Part shown: positions 7,530-14,433 of the stretch, one piece after another | How positions within the stretch are numbered: position 1 is the stretch's first letter | Layout: each line of letters opens with the position of its first letter | Translations under genes and position numbers: made by a program | Notes under the pieces: generated by a model | The model's database searches: none | Seen by the model: the letters and a program-made list of their open reading frames with translations, nothing else | Told to the model about the DNA's origin: nothing | Origin: Gammaproteobacteria bacterium | Lineage (GTDB): Bacteria > Pseudomonadota > Gammaproteobacteria > Chromatiales > Chromatiaceae | NCBI GenBank assembly: GCA_020630035.1 | Contig: JAHDCB010000025.1 | Location: forward strand, 1-14,433 | Direction: 5' to 3' | DNA length: 14,433 nucleotides

Positions 7530-7593
7530 GCTCAAGTTTCTTCCAGTAGCACTCGATGAGTGTAATAAACCAGGTGCGTTTTCAATGAGCTGA
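7516..7593 (+). pseudogene. Truncated RelE/ParE-superfamily toxin remnant
   Basis: Frame-shifted against the antitoxin end and starting at TTG 7516, the reading frame gives ANYKLKFLPVALDE followed by Cys-Asn-Lys. This matches the conserved N-terminus of RelE-type toxins, usually xYKLKFLPxALKEWxK, with Trp changed to Cys. After about 7569 the resemblance stops and a TGA follows at 7591-7593, leaving ~25 of an expected ~85-90 residues. All catalytic residues of RelE lie downstream and are absent, so it cannot be a functional mRNA endonuclease. The position, overlapping the antitoxin stop by 14 nt, is the normal one for a toxin gene. The break probably reflects a deletion or replacement of the 3' part. 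Confidence 0.72.
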
Positions 7594-7661
7594 GTGACAA
7601 TTTGTTTCTGCCAGGTTGCCAGTCCAATGAAAAATAGCCACAGGTGTCAACTTCAGTATCA

Positions 7662-7767
7662 GCGTTACCCGGCAGGCCCTCCGAGGGTCGCCATAAACCC
7701 ATCCGTGGGGGCTCGGCTGCGGCCGTCCAGGCCGCAGACGCCCTCGGAGTGCCATACCGGATAACGC
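7662..7767. repeat. REP/BIME-like compound hairpin, 106 bp
   Basis: The outer arms GCGTTACCCGG (7662-7672) and CCGGATAACGC (7757-7767) are complementary apart from one position. The next arm pair is CTCCGAGGG (7679-7687) against CCCTCGGAG (7741-7749). Inside are two smaller hairpins, CCCA..TGGG (7698-7708) and TGCGGCC/GGCCGCA (7718-7736, 5-base loop). The inner GGGGGCTCGGCTGCGGCC-type sequence resembles a widespread gammaproteobacterial intergenic repeat, from memory. It probably represents a dispersed REP-like element. Nothing indicates that it moves on its own. Confidence 0.65.
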
Positions 7768-7836
7768 CATTGAGTCAGGTGGTACAACCACTATCCGTGG
7801 TTACTTTCCGGGTGGCCACGGGCCATGCTGTGCGAA

Positions 7837-7903
7837 GCTTCAGTAGTCAGGTCTTGTTATGTTGTTGCGCAGGGTGATGCAGCGTGGGTGCACGGGCAGG
7901 TTG
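7837..7903 (+). repeat. 67-bp direct repeat, right copy
   Basis: It matches 7068-7134 at 58 of 67 positions without gaps. It ends 4 bp before the stop codon of the minus-strand membrane protein gene, so it is the immediate 3' flank of that gene. The two copies are 769 bp apart and bracket the antitoxin, the toxin stub and the REP-like hairpin. Similarity ends abruptly at both borders. Confidence 0.85.
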
Positions 7904-7907
7904 TCGG

Positions 7908-9368
7908 TCAGGTGGTGGCAGGTAAGATGAGCAGCGCGATTGCCTCGGCACTGTCCAGTAGCCAACAGCCGAGTGTGCCGCCATGCGCCAGCAATAGTCG
8001 GTACAAGCCGTACAGCAAGGCGCAAGGTGCTGCGGCTGCGAGCAGCGGGATGAAAAAGAAATAGGCCTGAACGTGAGCCTGGCGGGCGCTATGATTCGGC
8101 AGTTGGTCTGCTGCCCGCTGCCGCCAGCGGCGCAGCCACGGAATATTGACGACCTGGATGACTGATGCAGCTGCGATCAGGGCATGCAACAGGGTTGGCA
8201 GCAAGGTCGAGACAAACATCGCGTACAGCCAGTAATATTGTGGGTCGCCTGGTGCGGTGCGCACTCCGGTCAGCAGGCCCGGCAGATCAAACCAGGCTTC
8301 ACTACCGCCAGCGATCAGGATTGCATTCGTGCTGGCCAGGGCAGCTGTGATGGTCAGCACGATTCCTAATAAAAAGACCAGAGCTAGCACTATATCCAGG
8401 AAGGCCCAGATGCATGCTAACAGACCCGGATGTTTGTGCCGGACGATACCAGCCAGCAGGCCACGGGTCAGGCCGAGAGAGCACCAGTCCCAGAGGGTAT
8501 TCAGCAGTGGCAATAATCCCAGAAAAACTAGGAAGGTCGTGGAGAGTGGCTGCAGGGTGAGCTCCGGGAATATACTGGCCAATATCAATGAGGTGAGGAT
8601 ATGGCTCAGGATAAGTACGCTATAGCCAAGCCAGATTCTTAGTTGCATCCTATGGCGTGTGTAGTGCTTTAACAAGAAATGTATTATCAAGCCAGCATGA
8701 CTAGCAACAATAACAGCGCCAACGACAACGGCACTATTCCCAACAGCAACAGCAATACCAACAGTGGCCGCAATAGCAACAAAAGAAGAGTTTTTGAAAA
8801 ACTCGGTTCCAAATATAAGTAAACTGACGCTGAGATATATCCAGCCCCACACTTTCCAGCCGGTACTTTTTGTACTTCGATATAAAACAAAGGTGAGTGT
8901 ACTGAGCCAAATTAATAATCCAAGACGCATGCCAGGAGTTGTTGCCGGCAGCAGGATGGAATCACCCAACCTGCCAGTAAAACCGAATAGCCAGACACAG
9001 AACACCATCACTAGTGGGTACGCTATAGCGAGTCGTAAACAAAATATATAGCTTTTGGTCGTCCAGGGCTGGATGCCAAACAGTCGGTCACAACGACCAC
9101 CTGGACGGCAGGTTTGCTGGTCTTCATCCTGTAGCCAGCGATCCAGCGGTGTCAGCAACCATTGTTTCAGCAGACGATGATAGGCGCTGACCCAGGTGTC
9201 TTCGCGCAAGCGTGCCTGATAGTCAAGAAAACTATCATCCTGCGGGTCGCTTAGGCTGCGGCCGATGATGTTCCAGCACCACCTGAGGAACCTCCAGACT
9301 GCAACGATGCCGATTACCCAGAAGCCATATGTATCGACCAGGGTAATTATTGTGTCAGCGGTTAGCAT
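7908..9368 (-). CDS. Polytopic inner-membrane protein of unknown function
   Basis: I do not recognise a named family. The 486-residue protein starts at ATG 9368-9366, with AGGAAA (plus-strand 9376-9381) 7 nt upstream. A first membrane helix (about 13-32) is followed by a ~75-residue polar segment that contains a conserved-looking amphipathic stretch (LREDTWVSAYHRLLKQWLLTPLDRWL, in two parts across 54-79) and a Cys pair (Cys87, Cys93). About ten hydrophobic segments follow, near 108-130, 148-164, 173-191, 196-233, 245-266, 278-296, 318-343, 378-405, 434-459 and 466-483. The 196-222 segment is an Ala/Val/Gly-rich low-complexity helix (IAATVGIAVAVGNSAVVVGA). From memory, similar uncharacterised proteins carry this kind of AVAVAG-rich segment. 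No transporter or enzyme motif stands out. It is transcribed divergently from sucA and ends beside the direct repeat. Confidence 0.85.
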   Translation of the reverse strand: MLTADTIITLVDTYGFWVIGIVAVWRFLRWCWNIIGRSLSDPQDDSFLDYQARLREDTWVSAYHRLLKQWLLTPLDRWLQDEDQQTCRPGGRCDRLFGIQPWTTKSYIFCLRLAIAYPLVMVFCVWLFGFTGRLGDSILLPATTPGMRLGLLIWLSTLTFVLYRSTKSTGWKVWGWIYLSVSLLIFGTEFFKNSSFVAIAATVGIAVAVGNSAVVVGAVIVASHAGLIIHFLLKHYTRHRMQLRIWLGYSVLILSHILTSLILASIFPELTLQPLSTTFLVFLGLLPLLNTLWDWCSLGLTRGLLAGIVRHKHPGLLACIWAFLDIVLALVFLLGIVLTITAALASTNAILIAGGSEAWFDLPGLLTGVRTAPGDPQYYWLYAMFVSTLLPTLLHALIAAASVIQVVNIPWLRRWRQRAADQLPNHSARQAHVQAYFFFIPLLAAAAPCALLYGLYRLLLAHGGTLGCWLLDSAEAIALLILPATT

Positions 9369-9557
9369 AGTTGCGTTTCCTGGCAGGTGCGCTGGTTGGT
9401 CGGCAGGCCAGCGGAGTGGTGTGTGCGGCAGGGTCTTTTTTTCGTGCTGAGCCGCGCAATGTTGGTTGCACTATCGGTTGGCAGACGGCAGAATGTTGGT
9501 CGCTTATTCGGGGATATTTCTGCACTCAGTTCTTCAGCCTTCTACTTGTATTGTCTC
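9369..9557. promoter_or_regulatory. Divergent intergenic region, membrane protein / sucA
   Basis: These 189 bp must hold the promoters for both divergent units. On the minus strand, the Shine-Dalgarno for the membrane protein is clear (9376-9381). Toward sucA, TTGGCA (9478-9483) with GCTTAT (9502-9507) is the best hexamer pair I find, and it is weak. The open frame of sucA extends back to 9387, but that extension lacks family similarity. Confidence 0.3.
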
Positions 9558-12407
9558 ATGCCTGATTCTGTGCTTTCTCAGCGTGCTGTCTCTGCCTATT
9601 CCGGTGCGAATGCGCCCTTTATTGAGGATTTGTACGAGTCCTTTTTGCAGGATCCGGCCTCGGTGCCAGCAGACTGGCGCGAGCGATTCGCCGCACTGCC
9701 AGCTGTGCCGAGCGCCGACTCTGAGGCGGTGTCGCACCGGGCGCTGCGGCAGGATCTGACGCGGCAGGCGTTGTTGGCCCCGGTACGCCAGGCGGTGGTG
9801 AATCATGCTGCGATGGCGCAGCAGGCGAATGTGTTTCGGCTGATTACGGCCTATCGTGCTCGCGGGCATCAGAATGCGCATTTTGATCCGTTGCAGTTGC
9901 ACGAAACGGTGCCGCTCGCGGAGTTGCAATTGGCGCATTATGGCCTGGAATCGCAACAGCAGACGATGTTTGATACCGGTTCTTTGTGTGCGCCGGATCA
10001 GCTGCCGTTGCACGAGATTGTACGTATTCTGGAGACTGTGTATACCGGCCCGGTGGGTGCCGAGTATATGTATATCAATAGCCCGGAAGAAAAACGCTGG
10101 TTGCAGGAGCGTCTGGAGCGGCCTTTGTTGCAGCCGAATCTGAGTCAGGCAGAACAACGCTGGTTGTTGCATCTGCTCAGTGCGGCCGAGGGGATTGAAA
10201 AGTTTATGCATGCCCGGTTTGTCGGGCAGAAGCGGTTTTCTCTCGAGGGCGGGGAGAGCCTGATTCCGTTGCTGGACGATCTGATTCAGCGCGCTGCCGG
10301 GCAGGGTGTGCGCGAGGTGGTGATCGGTATGGCGCACCGAGGCCGCCTGAATATGCTGGCGAATATTCTGGGCAAGGCGCCGGCCGCGATCTTTGAGGAG
10401 TTTTCCGGTCAGCGCGCCGAGCTGGATGCGACGCATATCTTGTCTACCGGTGATGTGAAGTATCACAAGGGCTTTTCTAACGATATTGCCACGGCTGAGG
10501 GCAGTATTCATGTCACGCTGGGCTTTAATCCGTCGCACCTGGAGATTATCTCGCCGGTGATCATGGGTTCGGTACGGGCGCGGCAGCAACGGTATCACGA
10601 TCAGGATGATAGCCAGATTATCCCGGTGATTATCCACGGTGATGCGGCGTTTGCCGGCCAGGGGGTCAATATGGAGACCTTCAATATGTCGCAGGCCCGG
10701 GGCTATGCGGTCGGCGGCGCGGTGCATGTTGTGGTGAATAATCAGATTGGCTTTACCACCAGTAACCCGAAGGATAGCCGCTCGACCTTTTATTGCACTG
10801 ATATTGCAAAGATTGTGCAGGCGCCGATTTTTCATGTGAATGGGGATGACCCGGAGGCAGTGATCTTTGTCACCCGGCTGGCGCTGGATTATCGCGCCAG
10901 GTTCCATAAGGATGTGGTGATTGATCTGGTTTGTTATCGCCGCCACGGGCACAATGAGGCGGATGAGCCGGCGGTGACGCAGCCGGCGATGTACCGCAAG
11001 GTGCGTGGCCGGCCTTCGGTGCGTGCTCTGTATGCCGAGCAGTTGGTGACTGCCGGGGTGCTCGCTGCGGATGAACCCCAGGCGATGGTGAACGATCTGC
11101 GTACTGCGTTTGATCGGGGTGAGTGTGTCGGACGCGCGGTCACGCAGCCAGGCGAGCGTCGGATTGAGGTCGACTGGCATCAGTTTCGTGGTGTGTCCTG
11201 GGATCAGCCGGTTGCAGTGGAGATTCAGCAGGATCATCTGGTGCAGCTTGCCGCACGTGCGTTTGCGCTGCCGGATGATTTTCCGGTACATGCCCGCCTG
11301 TCGCGTCTGTTGTCAGATCGGCACGAGATGGCGCAGGGGAATAAGCTGGTGGACTGGGGTTTTGCCGAGAATCTGGCGTATGCGTATCTGCTGGATCAGG
11401 GGTTTGCGGTGCGCTTGTCCGGCCAGGACAGTCGGCGTGGCACCTTTTTCCATCGGCATGCGATGTGGCGTAATCAGGCGGATGGCAGCAGTTATATTCC
11501 ACTGCAACATTTGCAGCCGGATCAGCCGGACTTTACGGTGATTGATTCGGTATTGTCAGAAGAGGCGGTGCTGGCGTTTGAGTATGGTTATGCCTCTGCC
11601 GAACCGAATTGCCTGACGATCTGGGAGGCGCAGTTCGGCGATTTTGCGAATGGCGCCCAGGTGGTGATCGACCAGTTTATTACCTCCGCCGGGGCCAAGT
11701 GGGGGTTGTATTGCGGCCTGGTGTTATTTTTGCCCCACGGCTATGAAGGCCAGGGTCCGGAACATTCTTCCGCCCGCCTGGAACGCTATATGCAGTTGTG
11801 TGCGGAATATAATATTCAGGTTTGTGTGCCGACCACGCCAGCGCAGATCTTTCATCTGTTGCTGCGCCAGATGTTGCGTCGTTATCTGCGCCCGTTGATT
11901 GTGTTTACTCCGAAGAGTCTGTTGCGGCATCCGCTGGCTACCTCGTCGCTGACCGCGCTCAGTCAGAACCGTTTTGTGACTGTGCTGGATGAGGTGGATC
12001 CGCTGGAGAAGGCGCAGATTGAGCGGGTGGTGGTGTGTACCGGCAAGGTGTATTACGACCTGCTGGAGGCGCGGCGTAACCGTGATATGCAGGATGTGGC
12101 GATTATTCGCCTGGAGCAGTTGTATCCGTTTCCGCATGATGATTTTGATGCGGTGATGGCGCAATATCCACAAATAAAGACCTGTTTCTGGTGCCAGGAA
12201 GAGCCGCAGAATCAAGGCGCCTGGGATCAGATCAAGCACCGTTTCCGCTCGCTGGATGAGGCGGGTATTCCGGTGCGGTATGTGGGTCGCCCTTCTGCGG
12301 CGGCGCCGGCTACTGGTTATATCCAGGTGCACCAGGAAGAACAGAATAAGCTGATTGATCAGGCCCTGACCGGCCATATTGATACTACGATGAACCGCCG
12401 AGGTTAA
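9558..12407 (+). CDS. sucA: 2-oxoglutarate dehydrogenase E1 component
   Basis: The protein has 949 residues from ATG 9558. This thiamine-diphosphate enzyme decarboxylates 2-oxoglutarate in the TCA cycle and passes the succinyl group to the lipoyl arm of SucB. The N-terminus has the family peptide AYSGANAPFIEDLYESFLQDP (13-33, read in parts), which docks E1 to E2. GMAHRGRLNML (257-267) contains His260, at the same number as the E. coli active-site His. GDAAFAGQG (361-369) and NNQIGFTTSNP (394-404) form the ThDP/Mg binding region, and the C-terminal part carries RHGHNEADEPA-type and PHGYEGQGPEHSS-type E1 motifs. The start at 9558 is chosen because the upstream 57 codons of open frame are not E1-like and the remaining length is normal. 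No obvious Shine-Dalgarno precedes it. It is separated from sucB by only 2 bp, so the two are translationally linked. Confidence 0.97.
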   Translation: MPDSVLSQRAVSAYSGANAPFIEDLYESFLQDPASVPADWRERFAALPAVPSADSEAVSHRALRQDLTRQALLAPVRQAVVNHAAMAQQANVFRLITAYRARGHQNAHFDPLQLHETVPLAELQLAHYGLESQQQTMFDTGSLCAPDQLPLHEIVRILETVYTGPVGAEYMYINSPEEKRWLQERLERPLLQPNLSQAEQRWLLHLLSAAEGIEKFMHARFVGQKRFSLEGGESLIPLLDDLIQRAAGQGVREVVIGMAHRGRLNMLANILGKAPAAIFEEFSGQRAELDATHILSTGDVKYHKGFSNDIATAEGSIHVTLGFNPSHLEIISPVIMGSVRARQQRYHDQDDSQIIPVIIHGDAAFAGQGVNMETFNMSQARGYAVGGAVHVVVNNQIGFTTSNPKDSRSTFYCTDIAKIVQAPIFHVNGDDPEAVIFVTRLALDYRARFHKDVVIDLVCYRRHGHNEADEPAVTQPAMYRKVRGRPSVRALYAEQLVTAGVLAADEPQAMVNDLRTAFDRGECVGRAVTQPGERRIEVDWHQFRGVSWDQPVAVEIQQDHLVQLAARAFALPDDFPVHARLSRLLSDRHEMAQGNKLVDWGFAENLAYAYLLDQGFAVRLSGQDSRRGTFFHRHAMWRNQADGSSYIPLQHLQPDQPDFTVIDSVLSEEAVLAFEYGYASAEPNCLTIWEAQFGDFANGAQVVIDQFITSAGAKWGLYCGLVLFLPHGYEGQGPEHSSARLERYMQLCAEYNIQVCVPTTPAQIFHLLLRQMLRRYLRPLIVFTPKSLLRHPLATSSLTALSQNRFVTVLDEVDPLEKAQIERVVVCTGKVYYDLLEARRNRDMQDVAIIRLEQLYPFPHDDFDAVMAQYPQIKTCFWCQEEPQNQGAWDQIKHRFRSLDEAGIPVRYVGRPSAAAPATGYIQVHQEEQNKLIDQALTGHIDTTMNRRG

Positions 12408-12409
12408 CC

Positions 12410-13627
12410 ATGTCGATCCAAGTCCGAGTTCCCCCATTACCTGAGTCTGTGAGTGATGCCACCGTCGCTGCCTGGCACAAATCACCGGGCGATCCGGTGC
12501 AGCAGGATGAGCCGCTGCTGGATTTAGAAACCGATAAGGTGGTGCTGGAGGTGCCGGCTCCAGCGACTGGTACCCTGGGCGAGATATTGGCGCAGACCGG
12601 TGCCCTGGTACAGGCGGATGCGGTATTGGCCACGATTGCATCCGGTCAGGCTGCGGCTGCACCGGAACCCGCACCCGCTGCTGCAGATAAGGCCGCCGCA
12701 GATAAGGACGATATTGTGCTGACTCCGGCAGTGCGTCGTCTGGTGAAGGAGCACGATCTGGATCCGAGGCAGATTCCGGCGACCGGGAAGGGTGGGCGGT
12801 TGCAGAAGAGTGATGTGCAGCGTTATCTGCAGCAACAGCAGACTGCGGCGGCAGAATCTGCCGCTGCGCCAGCCAGTGCTGCTGCACCGGTGCCGGCGGT
12901 TGCGGAGCCGGCTACGATCAGTGTCGGGCGGGATGAAAAGCGGGTGCCGATGAGTCGGTTACGTGCTCGGGTGGCGGAACGGTTATTGGAGGCGCAGCAG
13001 AATGCGGCCATTCTGACCACCTTTAATGAGGTTGATTTGCAGGCTGTGATTGGTCTGCGGAAGCAATACAAGACGATGTTTGAACAGACGCATGATGTGC
13101 GTCTGGGCTTTATGCCGTTTTTTGTCAAGGCGGTGGTCGCTGCTTTGCAGAAGTTTCCGGTACTGAATGCCTCGGTCGATGGGCAGGATATTCTGTACCA
13201 CAATTATTACGATATCGGCATTGCTGTCGGTTCACCACGTGGGTTAGTGGTGCCGATTGTGCGTGATGCGGATCAGCTCAGCATGGCCGATCTGGAAAAG
13301 ACCATTCGCCAGTTTGGTCAGAAGGCGCAGGCCGGGTCGCTCAGTTTTGATGAACTGACCGGTGGTACCTTCACCATTTCAAATGGTGGTGTGTATGGTT
13401 CTATGTTGTCCACACCGATTCTGAATCCACCGCAAAGTGCCATCCTGGGGATGCACAATATTGTCGAGCGCCCGGTCGTGGTGGCGGGTGAGATTGTGAT
13501 TCGCCCGATGATGTATCTGGCCTTGTCGTATGATCACCGGATTATTGATGGCAGTGATGCAGTGCGTTTTCTGGTGAGTGTTAAACACGCGTTAGAAGAC
13601 CCGACCCGATTGTTATTGCAAGTTTGA
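12410..13627 (+). CDS. sucB: Dihydrolipoyllysine-residue succinyltransferase (E2)
   Basis: The protein has 405 residues, the same length as E. coli SucB. The lipoyl domain (1-76) carries the lipoylated Lys43 in DLETDKVVLEV. A linker rich in Ala and Pro (about 79-100) leads to the peripheral subunit-binding domain (102-140: TPAVRRLVKEHDLDP, then GKGGRLQKSDVQRYL), which holds E1 and E3. A second Ala/Pro linker (141-170) precedes the acyltransferase core (177-405), which ends with SYDHRIIDG, where His376 and Asp380 are catalytic. It transfers succinyl from lipoate to CoA and forms the 24-mer core of the complex. It starts 2 bp after the sucA stop. The E3 gene (lpd) that often follows is absent here, and cysQ follows instead. 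Confidence 0.97.
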   Translation: MSIQVRVPPLPESVSDATVAAWHKSPGDPVQQDEPLLDLETDKVVLEVPAPATGTLGEILAQTGALVQADAVLATIASGQAAAAPEPAPAAADKAAADKDDIVLTPAVRRLVKEHDLDPRQIPATGKGGRLQKSDVQRYLQQQQTAAAESAAAPASAAAPVPAVAEPATISVGRDEKRVPMSRLRARVAERLLEAQQNAAILTTFNEVDLQAVIGLRKQYKTMFEQTHDVRLGFMPFFVKAVVAALQKFPVLNASVDGQDILYHNYYDIGIAVGSPRGLVVPIVRDADQLSMADLEKTIRQFGQKAQAGSLSFDELTGGTFTISNGGVYGSMLSTPILNPPQSAILGMHNIVERPVVVAGEIVIRPMMYLALSYDHRIIDGSDAVRFLVSVKHALEDPTRLLLQV

Positions 13628-13642
13628 GCGTAAGGATGTGAC

Positions 13643-14419
13643 ATGCGTGAGGCATTGATTGAGATTGCACAGGCAGCCGGGCAGGCGATTCTGGCGATTT
13701 ATGAGCGTGATTTTGTGGTGGAGCAGAAGGCAGACCAGTCACCGCTGACTGAGGCCGATCTGGCGTCACATCAGCAGATTGTGGCCGCGTTGACGGAACT
13801 GACCCCGGAGGTGCCGATTTTGTCGGAAGAATCGGCTGAAATACCCTATGCGCAACGCAGTACCTGGTCGCGCTATTGGTTGATTGATCCGCTGGATGGG
13901 ACCAAAGAGTTTATCCGGCGTAACGGCGAATTTACCGTCAATATTGCGCTGATTGAGCAGGGTCGGCCGGTGTTGGGAGTGGTTCTGGTGCCGGTCAGTG
14001 GGGTGTGTTATATCGGCGAGGTCGGGGTTGGTGCCTGGAAGCAGCAGCCGAACGGTGAGCAGGTCAGGATTCAGGCCAGTCAATGTTGTCAGCAGCCATT
14101 GCGGGTGGTGGCCAGTCGTTCCCATGTCAGCGCGGGATTACAGCAGGTGCTGGACAGAATCGGCGAGCATCAACTGGTTAGTATGGGGAGCTCGCTGAAG
14201 CTGTGTCTGGTGGCGGAGGGTGCAGCGGATGTGTATCCCCGGTTGGGGCCAACCTGTGAATGGGATACCGCCGCAGCACAGGCGGTGGTTGAAGCGGCGG
14301 GTGGTCAGGTGACAGATCTGACAGGCCAGCCGCTACGGTATAACCAGCAGGATAGTCTGCTGAATCCGCATTTTCTGGTGTTTGCCGATCGTGCCGCAGT
14401 TGCTGCCTGGGAGCTGTAA
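13643..14419 (+). CDS. cysQ: 3'(2'),5'-bisphosphate nucleotidase CysQ
   Basis: The protein has 258 residues. This Mg-dependent phosphatase of the inositol-monophosphatase fold converts 3'-phosphoadenosine 5'-phosphate (left after sulfate assimilation) to AMP, and its product balance affects CoA and sulfur metabolism. KADQSPLTEAD (29-39), LSEES (60-64), DPLDGTKEF (82-90) and CEWDTAAAQAVVEAAGG (205-221) are the metal- and substrate-binding motifs. Asp82, Asp85 and Asp208 are the expected metal ligands, with Glu63. DPLDGTKEF rather than the inositol phosphatase form DPLDGTxNF supports CysQ over SuhB. The start ATG 13643 has AAGGA (13632-13636) upstream. It lies 15 bp after sucB and is probably in the same transcript. 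Confidence 0.93.
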   Translation: MREALIEIAQAAGQAILAIYERDFVVEQKADQSPLTEADLASHQQIVAALTELTPEVPILSEESAEIPYAQRSTWSRYWLIDPLDGTKEFIRRNGEFTVNIALIEQGRPVLGVVLVPVSGVCYIGEVGVGAWKQQPNGEQVRIQASQCCQQPLRVVASRSHVSAGLQQVLDRIGEHQLVSMGSSLKLCLVAEGAADVYPRLGPTCEWDTAAAQAVVEAAGGQVTDLTGQPLRYNQQDSLLNPHFLVFADRAAVAAWEL

Positions 14420-14433
14420 CTGCGAACCTTAAG

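Larger units (their letters stand above)
7570..7907. other. Non-coding remnant region between toxin stub and membrane protein gene
   Basis: This stretch holds no convincing gene. It contains 92 bp of unrecognised sequence after the toxin break (7570-7661), a REP-like hairpin (7662-7767), smaller inverted repeats (GTGGT at 7779-7783 with ACCAC at 7787-7791; CCGTGG at 7795-7800 with CCACGG at 7816-7821), and the right copy of the direct repeat (7837-7903). Open frames here lack family features or ribosome sites. The small hairpins could serve as a terminator for the minus-strand membrane gene, but no T-tract follows them. Confidence 0.5.

Noticed and set aside
7068..7903. Integrase-type attL/attR pair or integron attC sites
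   Set aside because: No integrase and no tRNA target are in the window, and the repeats lack core-site features, so only a direct repeat can be claimed.
8697..8822. Asn/Ser-rich 41-codon frame antisense to the membrane protein
   Set aside because: Its composition is the mirror of the Ala/Val-rich transmembrane helix on the coding strand, so it is explained without a gene.
9387..9557. 57-codon N-terminal extension of sucA
   Set aside because: The residues are not E1-like, and starting at 9558 gives the usual SucA length and N-terminal docking peptide.
9534..11291. 585-codon frame antisense to sucA
   Set aside because: His/Arg-rich composition without family features. It arises from the codon bias of sucA on the other strand.
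11724..12887. 387-codon frame antisense to sucA/sucB
   Set aside because: It spans two confident coding regions in antisense, with low-complexity composition.

Overview
The window looks like a chromosomal segment of a gammaproteobacterium. The evidence is a full-length MutS, a CsiV-family exported protein (a gammaproteobacterial family), a bacterial-type ProRS with an editing insertion, and a sucA-sucB pair. I do not see enough to name a genus. Most of the DNA is GC-rich housekeeping sequence. The exception is a visibly AT-richer accessory patch at about 5.16-7.6 kb.

Layout. On the minus strand, 79-2640 is mutS. Divergent from it is a two-gene unit, csiV (2747-3391, TTG start) and proS (3428-5167). 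A 121-bp imperfect palindrome with 16-bp terminal inverted repeats, flanked by ACCA on both sides, covers the 3' end of proS. Its left end supplies the last three codons and the stop of proS. Its right end supplies the Shine-Dalgarno of the next gene. A piece matching its right end lies in the mutS/csiV intergenic region.

The accessory patch holds a compact Type II restriction-modification pair: a GIY-YIG endonuclease resembling Eco29kI (5280-5891) overlapping a C5-cytosine methyltransferase (5872-7050). It is followed by an orphan Phd/YefM antitoxin (7278-7529). The RelE-like toxin gene that should follow survives only as its first ~18 codons. A 67-bp direct repeat (7068-7134 and 7837-7903, 58/67 identical by hand alignment) brackets the antitoxin, the toxin stub and a 106-bp REP-like hairpin. 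I found no integrase, transposase, tRNA or CRISPR.

Right of this, on the minus strand, is an unrecognised polytopic membrane protein (7908-9368). Divergent from it is a tight operon: sucA (E1) and sucB (E2) of the 2-oxoglutarate dehydrogenase complex, then a cysQ-type bisphosphate nucleotidase (13643-14419). No lpd (E3) lies in the window.

The main interest is the junction history. Removing the palindromic element and one ACCA copy makes proS end 10 nt into the endonuclease gene, which suggests the R-M pair was translationally linked to proS before the element inserted. A hand scan also finds no CCGCGG (the Eco29kI site) in the window, although CCGCG occurs about 16 times.
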